Positions 33,374 to 42,568 are shown, numbered from the stretch's first letter. The stretch is 64,000 nucleotides of DNA from APNM01 sp040361335 (GCF_040361335.1 NZ_APNM01000002.1:186001-250000), one strand, 5' to 3'. Notes: a model not told the origin generated them from the sequence alone. Program-made: numbers and translations.

Positions 33374-34558
33374 ATGGCGGAATACGCACTTCTGGTCGCC
33401 GACGATCCGGCCTACCGCGACTGGCTGGACGATTGCCTCGAGGGCGAGCTCAGCCTGTTGTCGGCCGATGCCCGCGACGCCGAGGGGCTCGCCGCCGAGG
33501 TCCGCGACACGCCCGATATCGGCGTGGTGTTCGTCCAGTTCGAGGAAGCCGAGGCGCGGCAACGCGCGGGCCTGGTCGAGGGACTGCTGGCGCGGCACCC
33601 CGACCTGCCCGTGATCGCGGTCGGCGATCGCGAGGCTTCCGACGCGGTGCTGGCGGCGATGCGGGCCGGCGTGCGCGATTACCTGGTGCGCCGCCGCGAC
33701 GACGCCAACCTGGGCGAGCTGGTCCAGCGCGTGATGCGCCGGGCGCCGAGGGCGGCCCCCGAGGCCCGCGGGGCGGGCCGTACCTACGCCGTGGTCAGCA
33801 CCACGCCGGTGCCGGGCGTGCCCTTCCTGGCCGAGCACCTGGCGCTGCCGCTGGCGGAGGCCGCCGGCGAGGGCCGGCGGGTCCTGCTGCTGGATCTCAG
33901 CACGCCGGGCGGATCGTCGCTGGTGTTCCTGGACGTGGACCAGGGCTATACCGCCCTGGACGCCCTGCGCGACGCCGAGCGCTGCGACGAGACCCTCGCC
34001 GACACCGCCTTCTCGCGCTATCGCGACCGCCTCTACGTGCTGGGCCTGCCGGAAGAGGTGGTGGGCCCGCCCCATATCGATCCGGAAAAACTGGGGCTGC
34101 TGCTGGACAATTTCGCCGGCATCTTCAGCCAGGTGATCGTCGCCGCGGACGCCGGTGTCGGGATCGAGGCGCTGGCCACCGTGATCACGCGCGCCGAGAA
34201 GACCATGCTGCTGTCCAACCAGTCGGTGCTGCAGAGCCGGCAGAACAAGCACTTGCTGCACGCGCTGCGCCAGGTCGATTGCCCGCTGGACCGGGTGGAA
34301 CTCGCGATCGACAATTACCAGGAGCGGGTCGGTCTCGATCCCGAGCGCATCGCCACGCTGCTCGACCTGCCGCTGCAGGCGCGGTTCACCGGTCGCACGC
34401 AGGCGCGGATCGAGGCGATGAACGCCGGTGAGCCCCTCTACGACCAGACGCCCAAGGACAACTATTGCCGCGAGGTGCGCGAGCTGCTGGCCCGCTGGAC
34501 CGGCGAGAGTCTCGTGCGCGAACAGCGGCGCGGTCTCCTGGGCCGGCTCTTCGGTTAG
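33374..34558 (+). CDS. tadZ: TadZ/CpaE-like protein with degenerate ATPase site
   Basis: A 394-residue protein. The N-terminal ~125 residues look like an atypical receiver domain (AEYALLVADDPAYRDWLDD...). The C-terminal part is a MinD/ParA-type fold with LLLDLSTPGGSS and FSQVIVAADAG. The place of the deviant Walker A reads STTPVPGVPFLAEHLA, with no GK(S/T), so nucleotide binding is doubtful. TadZ/CpaE places the Tad machine at the pole. Lies 4 nt after cpaC. Confidence 0.82.
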   Translation: MAEYALLVADDPAYRDWLDDCLEGELSLLSADARDAEGLAAEVRDTPDIGVVFVQFEEAEARQRAGLVEGLLARHPDLPVIAVGDREASDAVLAAMRAGVRDYLVRRRDDANLGELVQRVMRRAPRAAPEARGAGRTYAVVSTTPVPGVPFLAEHLALPLAEAAGEGRRVLLLDLSTPGGSSLVFLDVDQGYTALDALRDAERCDETLADTAFSRYRDRLYVLGLPEEVVGPPHIDPEKLGLLLDNFAGIFSQVIVAADAGVGIEALATVITRAEKTMLLSNQSVLQSRQNKHLLHALRQVDCPLDRVELAIDNYQERVGLDPERIATLLDLPLQARFTGRTQARIEAMNAGEPLYDQTPKDNYCREVRELLARWTGESLVREQRRGLLGRLFG

Positions 34559-34576
34559 GCCGCCGGAGGTCCCGGA

Positions 34577-35803
34577 ATGGCATCCCTCGTCGAGAACACC
34601 GAGCGCTTCCGCCTCAGCGACGAGTACCAGTCGCTGAAGGCGCGGCTGCACCAGCACCTGATCCGGTTGCTGGAGGACCGCGGCATCCAGATCGAGGAGT
34701 GGTCGCGGGGCAAGTCGCGCGATTTCATCCGCAGCCAGGTCCGGACCTACGTCAAGGAACAGCGCCTGGCCGTCAACCAGCGCGAGGCGGACCTGCTCGC
34801 CGAGGACACCCTGGACGAGCTGGTGGGTTTCGGCCCGATCCAGAACCTGATCGACGACGAGGACGTCAACGATATCGTGGTCAACGGTCCCGACCAGGTC
34901 TTCACCGAACGCGCCGGCGTGCTGCGCAGCGAGGCCGTGCGTTTCAACGACGATGCCCACGTCATCCGGGTGATCCAGCGCATCCTGGCGCCGCTGGGCC
35001 GGCGCATCGACGAATCCACGCCCATGGTGGACGCGCGCCTGCCGGACGGTAGCCGCGTGAACGCCATCATCCCGCCGATCGCCCTGGACGGGCCCTGCGT
35101 GTCGATCCGGAAATTCCGCGCCAACCCGCTGACCGAGGATGACCTCGTACGCCTGAAGTCGGTGTCGCGCGAGATCCTGGCCTTCCTGCAGGACCGGGTG
35201 GTACGGCGGAACAACATCCTGGTCATCGGCGGCACCGGCTCCGGCAAGACCACGTTTCTCAACCTGATCAGCCAGTGGATCCCCGAGGACGAGCGCATCA
35301 TCACGATCGAGGACGCCGCCGAGCTGCGCCTGCACCACGAGCACGTCGTGCGCCTGGAGACGCGTCCGCCCAACCTCGAGGGCGAGCGCGAGATCACGGC
35401 CCGCGACCTGGTGCGCAACGCCCTGCGCATGCGCCCGGACCGGATCATCGTCGGCGAGGTGCGGGGCAACGAGGTCCTGGACATGCTCCAGGCCATGAAC
35501 ACCGGTCACGACGGCTCCATGACCACGTTGCACGCCAACGGCCCGCGCGACGCCATCCACCGCCTGCAACTGCTGGCCGGTTTCGCCGGCTTCATGGGCG
35601 ACGAGCGGACCCTGCTGCATCAGATATCCTCGGCGCTGGACATGATCGTGCATGTCTCCCGCCTGTCCGACGGTCGGCGGCGGCTGATGTCCGTGCAGCG
35701 GGTCGGCGAGGTCGTGGGCGAGGATCTGGAGATGACCGAGCTGTTCGCCTACGATCCCGAGGCCGACAGCCATCGCGACCTGCGCACGGAGGGCGCGCCA
35801 TGA
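34577..35803 (+). CDS. tadA: Tad pilus assembly ATPase
   Basis: A 408-residue hexameric secretion ATPase of the CpaF/TadA/VirB11 group. The Walker A GGTGSGKTT is at about residues 218-226, an Asp box ITIEDAAELRL follows, and Walker B/His box regions are DRIIVGEVRG and GHDGSMTTLHAN. It powers extension and probably retraction of the Flp pilus. Preceded by GGAGG. Its stop overlaps the tadB start. Confidence 0.95.
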   Translation: MASLVENTERFRLSDEYQSLKARLHQHLIRLLEDRGIQIEEWSRGKSRDFIRSQVRTYVKEQRLAVNQREADLLAEDTLDELVGFGPIQNLIDDEDVNDIVVNGPDQVFTERAGVLRSEAVRFNDDAHVIRVIQRILAPLGRRIDESTPMVDARLPDGSRVNAIIPPIALDGPCVSIRKFRANPLTEDDLVRLKSVSREILAFLQDRVVRRNNILVIGGTGSGKTTFLNLISQWIPEDERIITIEDAAELRLHHEHVVRLETRPPNLEGEREITARDLVRNALRMRPDRIIVGEVRGNEVLDMLQAMNTGHDGSMTTLHANGPRDAIHRLQLLAGFAGFMGDERTLLHQISSALDMIVHVSRLSDGRRRLMSVQRVGEVVGEDLEMTELFAYDPEADSHRDLRTEGAP

Positions 35804-36732
35804 CCGGTCTGTTGCTGTTCGCCATCCTGGCCCTGCTGCTGCTCGCGGCGGGGCTGGCACTCTATGCCAGCGGCCGCGCCCGGCGCGAGAACGAGGCCCT
35901 GGCCGAGCGCGTCGGCCGGCTCGGCACCGGCGAGGCGATCGACGAGCTGGCCGGTATGCACCAGCTCCAGCAGGTGCGCAACCCGCTGACGCGCTATCTG
36001 TGCCGCCGGTTCTGGGGGGCGGGCGTCGACCTGTCGCCGCGCAACGCCAACGTCGCCCTGGGCGTGGCCGGTCTGGTATTCCTGTTGTTGCTGCTGGTCA
36101 ACGCCGCCGCCGCGGTGCTGATCGCGGTCTCGGCGGCGGCGGTCACGGCGCTGCTGCTGCAACAGCGCATCAATGCCCGGCGCCGCCGGATCAACGAGCA
36201 GCTCCCCGATTTCCTGGAATACGTGCTGCGCGCCCTCACCGCCGGCAACACGCTGGAGGAGGCCCTGCAGAACGCCGCCCTGGAGAGCGTGGACCCGATC
36301 CGCTCGCTGTTCCTGAGCGTGTCGCGGCGGGTGCGGTTGGGCGCGCCGCTGGACGGCACGTTGATCGAGGCCGCCGAGGTCCAGCAGCTACGTTCCCTGC
36401 ACATCATGGCCCTGGCAGCGCGCGTCAACCGGCGCTACGGCGGTTCCATGCGGCGCGTCGTCAAGAGCATGAGCCAGGCCATTCGTTCGCGCGACGCCGC
36501 CGCGCGCGAGCTCAAGGCCCTGACCGGCGAGACGCGCTTCTCCGCCTGGGTGGTCGCCGCCATCCCGATCGGCATCGGCGTGTTCTTCTACAGCATGAAT
36601 CCCGGCTATTACGCCGAGATGCTGGACGGTACCGGCGGCCGTATCGCCATCGGCGTCGCCGTCGGCCTGCAGGTCCTGGGCGTGATCCTGATCTGGCGCA
36701 TGCTCGCCTCGGTGCAGGAGGCGGACCTGTGA
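35800..36732 (+). CDS. tadB: Tad inner-membrane platform protein TadB
   Basis: A 310-residue protein from ATG 35800 (ATGA overlap with tadA). It has an N-terminal helix (GLLLFAILALLLLAAGLALY), two more hydrophobic helices near residues 85-125, and the T2SF domain with QLPDFLEYVLRALTAGNTLEEALQNAAL. The C-terminal helices are ALTGETRFSAWVVAAIPIGIGVFF and VGLQVLGVILIWRM. Forms the membrane platform with TadC. Confidence 0.92.
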   Translation: MTGLLLFAILALLLLAAGLALYASGRARRENEALAERVGRLGTGEAIDELAGMHQLQQVRNPLTRYLCRRFWGAGVDLSPRNANVALGVAGLVFLLLLLVNAAAAVLIAVSAAAVTALLLQQRINARRRRINEQLPDFLEYVLRALTAGNTLEEALQNAALESVDPIRSLFLSVSRRVRLGAPLDGTLIEAAEVQQLRSLHIMALAARVNRRYGGSMRRVVKSMSQAIRSRDAAARELKALTGETRFSAWVVAAIPIGIGVFFYSMNPGYYAEMLDGTGGRIAIGVAVGLQVLGVILIWRMLASVQEADL

Positions 36733-37661
36733 GCGGGTTGATACCGCTCCTGTTCGGGCTGGCCGCGGCCCTGGCCGTGCTCGGGGCCGGTCTGGCGTTC
36801 TTCTTCGTGGCGCGCGCCATGCAGCAGCAGCGCCTGGGCCGGCGCCTGACCGCCGATCACATGCGCGGCAGCCGCATCGGCGGGGCGGGGCAGCAGCGGG
36901 AATGGCTCGCCCGGCTGGCCGAGCAGGGTCAGTACATCGACCGGCGGGTGCTGCAGAAGCCCGAGGAGACCACCGCGCTGCTGGCCCAGGCCGGCTGGCG
37001 GGACATCGGCCCGCGCGCGACCTTCTACGCCGCGCAGGTCCTGCTGCCGCTGCTGACCCTGGCCGGCGGCGTGCCGCTGTGGCTGTTGCTGCGGGGATCC
37101 ACCGACGCCACGACGGCCGGTTTGATGGTGCTGGTGCTGGTGATCCTGGCGATCCTGGCGCCGCGCTACGTCCTGCGCATCGCCGCCAAGCGTCGGCGCG
37201 AGCGCATGCGGGGCGAGGTGCCGCTGTTCGTGAACCTGCTGATCCTGCTGTTCGAGGCCGGCCTGAGCACGCGCCAGGCCCTGACCAGCCTGGTCCGCGA
37301 CGGCGGCGGCACCCTGCCCGAGCTGGTCGAGGAACTGCGACCGGTGCTGCGGCAGATCGAGGCCGGCGCGGATACCAACCAGTTGCTGTACGATCTGGGC
37401 AAGCTCATGGAGGTGCCCGAGCTGGAGAGCGTGCTGGGCATCCTGCGGCAGGTGGAACGTTACGGCGGCGAGATCCGCGAGCCGCTGGCGGACGTGCTCG
37501 AGACCATCGAGGAGCGCCGCACCCTGGAACTGCGCGAGGAGGTCAACATCCTCTCGGGCAAGATGACGGTGGTGCTGGTCGCCTGCTTCTTTCCGGCGCT
37601 GTTGATCATCATCGTGGGGCCGGCATTCATGTCCATCCTCGCGGGGCTGTCCTCGCTATGA
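36729..37661 (+). CDS. tadC: Tad inner-membrane platform protein TadC
   Basis: GTG 36729 overlaps the tadB stop (GTGA) and gives 310 residues. The T2SF domain has VPLFVNLLILLFEAGLSTRQALTSL and VLETIEERRTLELREEVNILSGKMTVVLV; the latter is the TadC hallmark. Four hydrophobic segments are visible, the last FFPALLIIIVGPAFMSILAGL. It overlaps the next gene by ATGA. Confidence 0.92.
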   Translation: MSGLIPLLFGLAAALAVLGAGLAFFFVARAMQQQRLGRRLTADHMRGSRIGGAGQQREWLARLAEQGQYIDRRVLQKPEETTALLAQAGWRDIGPRATFYAAQVLLPLLTLAGGVPLWLLLRGSTDATTAGLMVLVLVILAILAPRYVLRIAAKRRRERMRGEVPLFVNLLILLFEAGLSTRQALTSLVRDGGGTLPELVEELRPVLRQIEAGADTNQLLYDLGKLMEVPELESVLGILRQVERYGGEIREPLADVLETIEERRTLELREEVNILSGKMTVVLVACFFPALLIIIVGPAFMSILAGLSSL

Positions 37662-38377
37662 GCGCATTCCGGGCAGGCATCGTTCTCGCTGCGGTCGCGA
37701 TATCCGCCGGCTGTGCCGCGCCGCGGGCGCCGGTGGGCGGTTCCGACAAGGCCCTGCTGGACGCCGCCCGCGGCCCCGACGAGAACCGGCGCCTGCACAC
37801 CGACCTGATCCAGGAGATGATCGAACAGGATCGGCTCTACGCCGGCCTGGCCCACCTGGAGGCGCAGGAGAAGGAGTTCGGCAGCAGCCGCGAATTGCGG
37901 CTGTTGCGCGCCGAGATCCTGCGCAAGCTGGGACGGACCGCGGAGGCCGAGACCCTCTACGAAGGCCTGCTGAACACCGAGTACGCGGGACGCGCGCAAC
38001 ACGGGCTGGGCCTGATCTACGCCCCGCGCAATCTCGAGCTGGGCACGCGCTATCTGCGGCGCGCGGTGGAATCGCGGCCGACCGACGCCCGTATCCGCAA
38101 CGACCTGGGTTACGCCCTGATGCGGCAGGGCGAGCTGGAAGAGGCCCGGCTGCATCTGGCCACGGCCTTCCAGCTCGACAACGGCGCCGAGCTCTCGCGC
38201 AACAACTACATCCTGCTGCTCCTGTTGGAAGGCAGGGAGGCCGAGGCGCGGCGCGTGGCCACCAAGGCTGCGGTTCCGGAAACCCTGATGGCGGACCTGC
38301 GCGAGCAGGCCCGCACCTTGGAAGAGCGCGCGGCCTCGCGTGCGTCGAGCCCATTGGTGGGCGGCGGCGGCGGATGA
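37658..38377 (+). CDS. tadD: TadD-like TPR lipoprotein
   Basis: A 239-residue lipoprotein with a lipobox ISAGC at residues ~16-20. It has TPR-type helices: LRLLRAEILRKLGRTAEAETLYEGLL, RAQHGLGLIYAPRNLELGTRYLRRAVE and ARIRNDLGYALMRQGELEEARLHLATA. TadD proteins act as pilotins or assembly factors of the Tad secretin. It overlaps tadC by 4 nt. The tail SPLVGGGGG is low complexity. Confidence 0.87.
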   Translation: MSAFRAGIVLAAVAISAGCAAPRAPVGGSDKALLDAARGPDENRRLHTDLIQEMIEQDRLYAGLAHLEAQEKEFGSSRELRLLRAEILRKLGRTAEAETLYEGLLNTEYAGRAQHGLGLIYAPRNLELGTRYLRRAVESRPTDARIRNDLGYALMRQGELEEARLHLATAFQLDNGAELSRNNYILLLLLEGREAEARRVATKAAVPETLMADLREQARTLEERAASRASSPLVGGGGG

Positions 38378-38429
38378 CGCTATGGCGAATGGGTTACGCT
38401 AATGGAAATCCCAATAACGGGGTAGCGAT

Positions 38430-38675
38430 ATGAGACTGACGATCATGATGCTCCTGGCGGCCATCGCCGGCACGGCGGCCGCGGCGGGCCCGACCGACGT
38501 CGGCAAGGCCACCCAGGATGCCCTGGCGATGCAGCGCGACGGCGACGAGGCGGCGCCCGTGCGGCCGATGCTCGAGGATGCCGCGGACCGGGCATACGAG
38601 CGCTACCTCGAAAGCTTCTCGCACCCGATCCCGGAACGCTACGAGGGTCGCGAATCGTTCAGCAGTGACGGGTGA
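38430..38675 (+). CDS. Small periplasmic Tad-locus protein (DUF3613-like)
   Basis: An 81-residue protein with signal peptide MRLTIMMLLAAIAGTAAAAG. The C-terminal pattern DRAYERYLESFSHPIPERYE is characteristic of DUF3613 proteins, which I know as small partners in Tad/Flp loci of other proteobacteria. Function unknown. It lies 52 nt after tadD and 32 nt before the GGDEF gene. Confidence 0.75.
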   Translation: MRLTIMMLLAAIAGTAAAAGPTDVGKATQDALAMQRDGDEAAPVRPMLEDAADRAYERYLESFSHPIPERYEGRESFSSDG

Positions 38676-38707
38676 CCCCCCGTCCGAGCCGATGACGGAG
38701 TGGCACG

Positions 38708-41374
38708 ATGGTGGCGCGCCGGTCCGGGGATGGCGCCGGGGGTGCTGACGGTCAGCGGCTCCGGCGCGAGGTGACGCCCGCGCGCGCACAGGAGTCGCGT
38801 GCCCTGCTGCGCGAGGCGGCGCCCATCGCCCTGTGGGTGGCGGCCCTGGCGGTCGCCCTGCTGCTGCCGTTCCTGCTCTATGGCAGTTTCAGTGCCGGTC
38901 TCGACCGGCTCGATCGGCGGGTCGTGGCGGCCGCCGGCTCGGAGCTGGCGCCCCGGATCCGGCAGGACCGTATTCCGCGCGAGCTGGTCACCGGCGCGCG
39001 CGGGCTCCTGGAGCGGCCCGACCTGGGCCTGAATTACCTCACCCTGCGCAACGCCGACGGCGTGATCCTGCTCTCGGACGGTCGTTTCGAGGGTGTCGGC
39101 GACGCCCTGCCGGCGGCGCAGGCGCGGCAACTGCGCGGCTGGCTCTACCGGCTGGCCAGCGACGACCGCCGCATTGCCCTGCGGCACGACGGCGAGGCGC
39201 TCGGCTACATGAGCTATGGCATCGACCTGCGCCGCGCCGCCGCCGGGCTGCCGCTCTGGTTCTGGCCCGCCTTGCTGATTTGGCTGGCGGCGCTGCCGGT
39301 CGCCGTGCTCAGCTTCGCGCCGGCCCGCGGGACGCTGTCGCGACTGCTGACGGAATGGCGGGGGACGCGGCCGGCGTCGATCGACGAACCGTCGGAGCCG
39401 CAGGCCGCCGTTTACGAACGCGCGGCGCCGGCGACGACCTCGACGCCGGCCGCCGCGCGCGCCACCGGCACCGGGGAGGACGACTGGCAGCGGATCGCCG
39501 ACGCCCTCGGCCTGGGCGTGATCGTCTGCGACAGCCTGGGGCGGGTGCGCACGATCAATGGCGTCGCCGGCTCGCTGCTCGATCGCCCGGCCGACCTGCT
39601 GCGGGGCCGGTTGGTCGACGAGTTGGCCGATTTCACCGATGACGAGGGCCGGGTCCGCGCCTCGCCCCTGCAGCGCTGCCTGAGCGGCGAGAACGGCCCG
39701 GTGCGGGATACGCTGCGGATCGGCGAGCACCGCCGCCTGGGCATGGCCGCCGCCCGCCTCGAGCGCAGTCGCATCCAGGCCTTGTTGTGGCCCGCCGAGC
39801 CGGCACCGGCCGCCGCGCCGGCCGCCGACAACGCCTTCGCCGGCGGGGCCCTGTGGGAATTGAGCGACGAACCGGCGGCGATCACGGATGTCGACGGGGT
39901 CATCCGCGCCGCCAATCCGGCCTGGTGCGAGCGTCTCGTGCCGGGCGGCGATGTGCCCGCCGGTATGCCCCTGGCGCGTTTCGTGCCGGAAGCGGGGAAC
40001 CTGTTCCCGCTGTCGGAACCGGTGGTCACCGGCGAATCCGCCGGCGCCGACGGCGGCGAGCCCGTGACCTATCGCATCGCCGCGATCGAGAGCGGCGGCA
40101 TGCCCACCTATCTGGTGACACTGCGTCCCGGCGCGGCACCGTCGCTCGCCGCGGACGACGCGACCGGAACGGGCCGTGATCCGCTCACCGGCCTGCCCGC
40201 CCGCGATCGTCTCGCGACGGCGCTGAAGCGGTTGTGGCCGGCCGACGAGCTGGCCGCCGCGCTCGGACTGCTGGTGCTGGACATCGTCGACTTCGGGCGC
40301 CGCAACCGGAGCCTGGGCCGCGACGCCTGCGACGAGTTGTTGGCCGCGTTCGCTCGCCGCCTGACGGCCGCGGTGCCGGCCGCCGAGATCGTCGCGCGCC
40401 TGGGCGGGGACGAATTCGCGGTGCTGGTGCGTCTGACCGCCGACGCCGAGGACATCGACGTCACGGCGCGACGCATCGCCGATGCATTCGGCGAGCCCGT
40501 GCGCAGCGGCGATCATGAGCTGATGATGCCGGTGGACGTGGGCTACGCCGTCGCACCCGAGGATGCCGATTCCCCGGCGGCGCTGCTGGCATGCGCCGAG
40601 ACGGCCCTGACCGCGGCCCAGGTCGCCGGCGAGCACAGCCCGCGCCGGTACGCCCCCGACATGGCCGATTTCGGTGTGGACGTCGACCGCACGACACAGG
40701 CGCTGCGCCGCGACCTCGCCCGTCGCGCGGTGACCCTGCGGCTGCGCCCCGTCTGGGCCGGGACCGGGGCGGACGCGCCGGTCGCGGCCGCGTGGGCGGA
40801 GCCGGTCTGGGATGCGCCCGGCGACCGGCAATATGCCGGTCCCGCGTTGTTCGAACATGCCGAGAGCCTGGACATGGCCGGCGAGGTCGCCGCCTGGTGC
40901 CTGCGCGCGCTCGCCGAGACCTACGCCGACTGGCGCAACATCGGCCTCACCCCCGTGCCCCTGGCGATACCCCTGTCGACGGGCGCCGCCGTATCGGAGC
41001 GTCTGCCGGAGGCCTGGCGCGCGGCCCAGAGCCGCAACCGCGTGCCTCCGGAAGCGCTGGTGCTGGTGTTGCCTTCCGACGCCGCCGTGCCGACGGACGG
41101 CCCGCGCCGGATATACGCCGACGACGCGGCGGACGGGCAGGGCCTGTATCTCGAAGTCGCGACGCTCGCCAACGATACCGCGACCGCGGCCGAGCGGGTC
41201 GCCGCCGTGCGCACGCGCGGCCTCCCCGTGCTCGCGGGGCCCGTGACCGACGCGCAAGCCCGCGCCGCCGTCGACGCGGCCGGCGTCGAGTACTGGTTCG
41301 GCGACATCGACGACGCCGTCGCCCCGCGCGCCTTCGGCCGCCTCATCGCCCGCCGCGGCGCGCAGCCTATGTGA
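38708..41374 (+). CDS. Membrane-anchored PAS-GGDEF protein with degenerate EAL domain
   Basis: An 888-residue protein. Order: N-terminal helix (residues ~38-58, LWVAALAVALLLPFLLYGSF); periplasmic domain to ~175; second helix (PLWFWPALLIWLAALPVAVL, ~180-200); PAS-like segment around 260-380; PAS-like segment around 385-470; GGDEF domain with intact GGDEF at 566-570. Then an EAL-like region from ~670 that lacks the EAL and metal-binding motifs (AWAEPVWDAP where E-x-L is expected). No RxxD inhibitory site is seen upstream of GGDEF. It ends the Tad locus, so c-di-GMP synthesis may be tied to Flp pilus activity. Confidence 0.8.
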   Translation: MVARRSGDGAGGADGQRLRREVTPARAQESRALLREAAPIALWVAALAVALLLPFLLYGSFSAGLDRLDRRVVAAAGSELAPRIRQDRIPRELVTGARGLLERPDLGLNYLTLRNADGVILLSDGRFEGVGDALPAAQARQLRGWLYRLASDDRRIALRHDGEALGYMSYGIDLRRAAAGLPLWFWPALLIWLAALPVAVLSFAPARGTLSRLLTEWRGTRPASIDEPSEPQAAVYERAAPATTSTPAAARATGTGEDDWQRIADALGLGVIVCDSLGRVRTINGVAGSLLDRPADLLRGRLVDELADFTDDEGRVRASPLQRCLSGENGPVRDTLRIGEHRRLGMAAARLERSRIQALLWPAEPAPAAAPAADNAFAGGALWELSDEPAAITDVDGVIRAANPAWCERLVPGGDVPAGMPLARFVPEAGNLFPLSEPVVTGESAGADGGEPVTYRIAAIESGGMPTYLVTLRPGAAPSLAADDATGTGRDPLTGLPARDRLATALKRLWPADELAAALGLLVLDIVDFGRRNRSLGRDACDELLAAFARRLTAAVPAAEIVARLGGDEFAVLVRLTADAEDIDVTARRIADAFGEPVRSGDHELMMPVDVGYAVAPEDADSPAALLACAETALTAAQVAGEHSPRRYAPDMADFGVDVDRTTQALRRDLARRAVTLRLRPVWAGTGADAPVAAAWAEPVWDAPGDRQYAGPALFEHAESLDMAGEVAAWCLRALAETYADWRNIGLTPVPLAIPLSTGAAVSERLPEAWRAAQSRNRVPPEALVLVLPSDAAVPTDGPRRIYADDAADGQGLYLEVATLANDTATAAERVAAVRTRGLPVLAGPVTDAQARAAVDAAGVEYWFGDIDDAVAPRAFGRLIARRGAQPM

Positions 41375-41402
41375 TCTGTCGGTGTTGCCCGTTCTTGAAA
41401 CA

Positions 41403-41649
41403 ATCCACAGATTACGCCGATATACGCAGATTGGAAGAAAGGTAAAAAAATCTGTGCCAATCCGCGTAATCTTCGGATAGTTTTAGTAGAGCCTGACTGG
41501 AAAGCCACAGATCTTCGCTTGCGGCTGGCGATTCTCATTTCCTTCTCCCCCGCGGGGAGAAGGTCAGGATGAGGGGTTTGCATCCGGACTCTTCTTTTTT
41601 GTCTTATTTTTCTTTCTTTGATCTGCGTATATCGGCGTAATCTGCGGAT
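41403..41649. repeat. Long-range inverted repeat of the ATCCACAGATT family
   Basis: A 30-bp left arm (41403-41432) beginning ATCCACAGATTACGCCGAT pairs almost perfectly with the right arm (41620-41649) ending GGCGTAATCTGCGGAT, 187 bp apart. A second, poorer pair lies inside (AAATCTGTGCCAATCCGCGT region at 41447-41467). A T-run follows at 41649-41655. The element lies between the converging GGDEF gene and rsmA and could end transcription from both sides. Confidence 0.8.
41541..41563. repeat. CCTTCTCCCC hairpin nested in the inverted repeat
   Basis: Perfect 10-bp arms CCTTCTCCCC / GGGGAGAAGG with a 3-nt loop, followed by TCAGGATGAGGG. I recognise this as a widespread short intergenic repeat of proteobacteria; the recognition is from memory. 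Confidence 0.75.
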
Positions 41650-41666
41650 TTTTTTAACCGTGTGAT

Positions 41667-42452
41667 TTATTCGCCACGCCCTGATGAATCGACGTCGGAA
41701 AGCCGCAGCGCGAGGGCCGCGAACCGCTCGGGCGTGATCCGCTCGGCGCGGTCGCCGGGGTCGACGCCGGCGGCGGCGATGGCGTCGGCGTCCAGGAGGC
41801 CGGAGAGGGCGTTGCGCAGGGTCTTGCGGCGCTGGCCGAAGGCGGCCGTGACCACGCGGTCGTAGGCGGCCGGGTCGGGCAGGGGGAAGGGCGCCGGTCG
41901 CGGACGCAGCCGGACCACCGCCGAGTTCACGCGGGGCGGCGGGTTGAAGGCGCCCGGTCCCACCGTGAACAGGACCTCCGCCTCCGCGCGCGCCGCCACC
42001 GCCGCGCTCAGGCGGCCGTAATCGCGTTCGCCGGCGGTCGCGACGATCCGGTCCACGACCTCCTTCTGCAGCATGAAATGCATGTCCGCGACGGGGGCGT
42101 CCCCGCCGAGCAGGGCGAACAACAGCGGCGAGGAGATGTTGTAGGGCAGGTTGCCCACCAGCCGTAGCGGTCCCGCGGCCGCCAGGGCGGCGTAGTCGGC
42201 CTTGAGGGCGTCCGCCTCGATCACGGTCAGGGCCTCGCCGAAACGCGCGCGCAGCGCCGGTACCAGGTCGCGGTCGATCTCGATCGCGGTCAGACGCCCG
42301 ATCCGCTCCAGCAGGCGCTCGGTCAACGCGCCCCGGCCCGGGCCGATCTCCACCAAGTTGTCCCCGGGCCGCGGCGCCACCGCGTCCACGATCCGGCCCA
42401 GCACCGCCGGGTCGTGCAGGAAATGCTGCCCGAATCGCTTACGCGCTTTCAC
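41667..42452 (-). CDS. rsmA: 16S rRNA (adenine-1518/1519-N6) dimethyltransferase
   Basis: A 261-residue SAM-dependent enzyme that dimethylates the two adenines in helix 45. Visible motifs: RKRFGQHFLHDPAVL at the start, motif I VEIGPGRGALT, acidic loop IEADAL and catalytic NLPYNISSPL. Standard length. It follows pdxA on the minus strand after a 392-nt repeat-filled gap; apaG, its usual downstream neighbour, is missing. Confidence 0.95.
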   Translation of the reverse strand: MKARKRFGQHFLHDPAVLGRIVDAVAPRPGDNLVEIGPGRGALTERLLERIGRLTAIEIDRDLVPALRARFGEALTVIEADALKADYAALAAAGPLRLVGNLPYNISSPLLFALLGGDAPVADMHFMLQKEVVDRIVATAGERDYGRLSAAVAARAEAEVLFTVGPGAFNPPPRVNSAVVRLRPRPAPFPLPDPAAYDRVVTAAFGQRRKTLRNALSGLLDADAIAAAGVDPGDRAERITPERFAALALRLSDVDSSGRGE

Positions 42453-42463
42453 GTTTGGATGCT

Positions 42464-42547
42464 AACCACAGAGGCACAGAGTCACAGAGGGAAACACAGC
42501 CAAGCGTATTGTCACATTCAAGCCGCGTCCGCTGCGCCGCTGTGGTT
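42464..42547. repeat. CACAGAG palindrome 1 of 3 between pdxA and rsmA
   Basis: Left arm AACCACAGAGGCACAGAG, right arm degenerate (GCCGCTGTGGTT at the end). Lies right upstream of the rsmA start on the minus strand, so it would be in its leader. Confidence 0.82.
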
Positions 42548-42568
42548 CGTTTTTTCAGGGAGTTGGCT

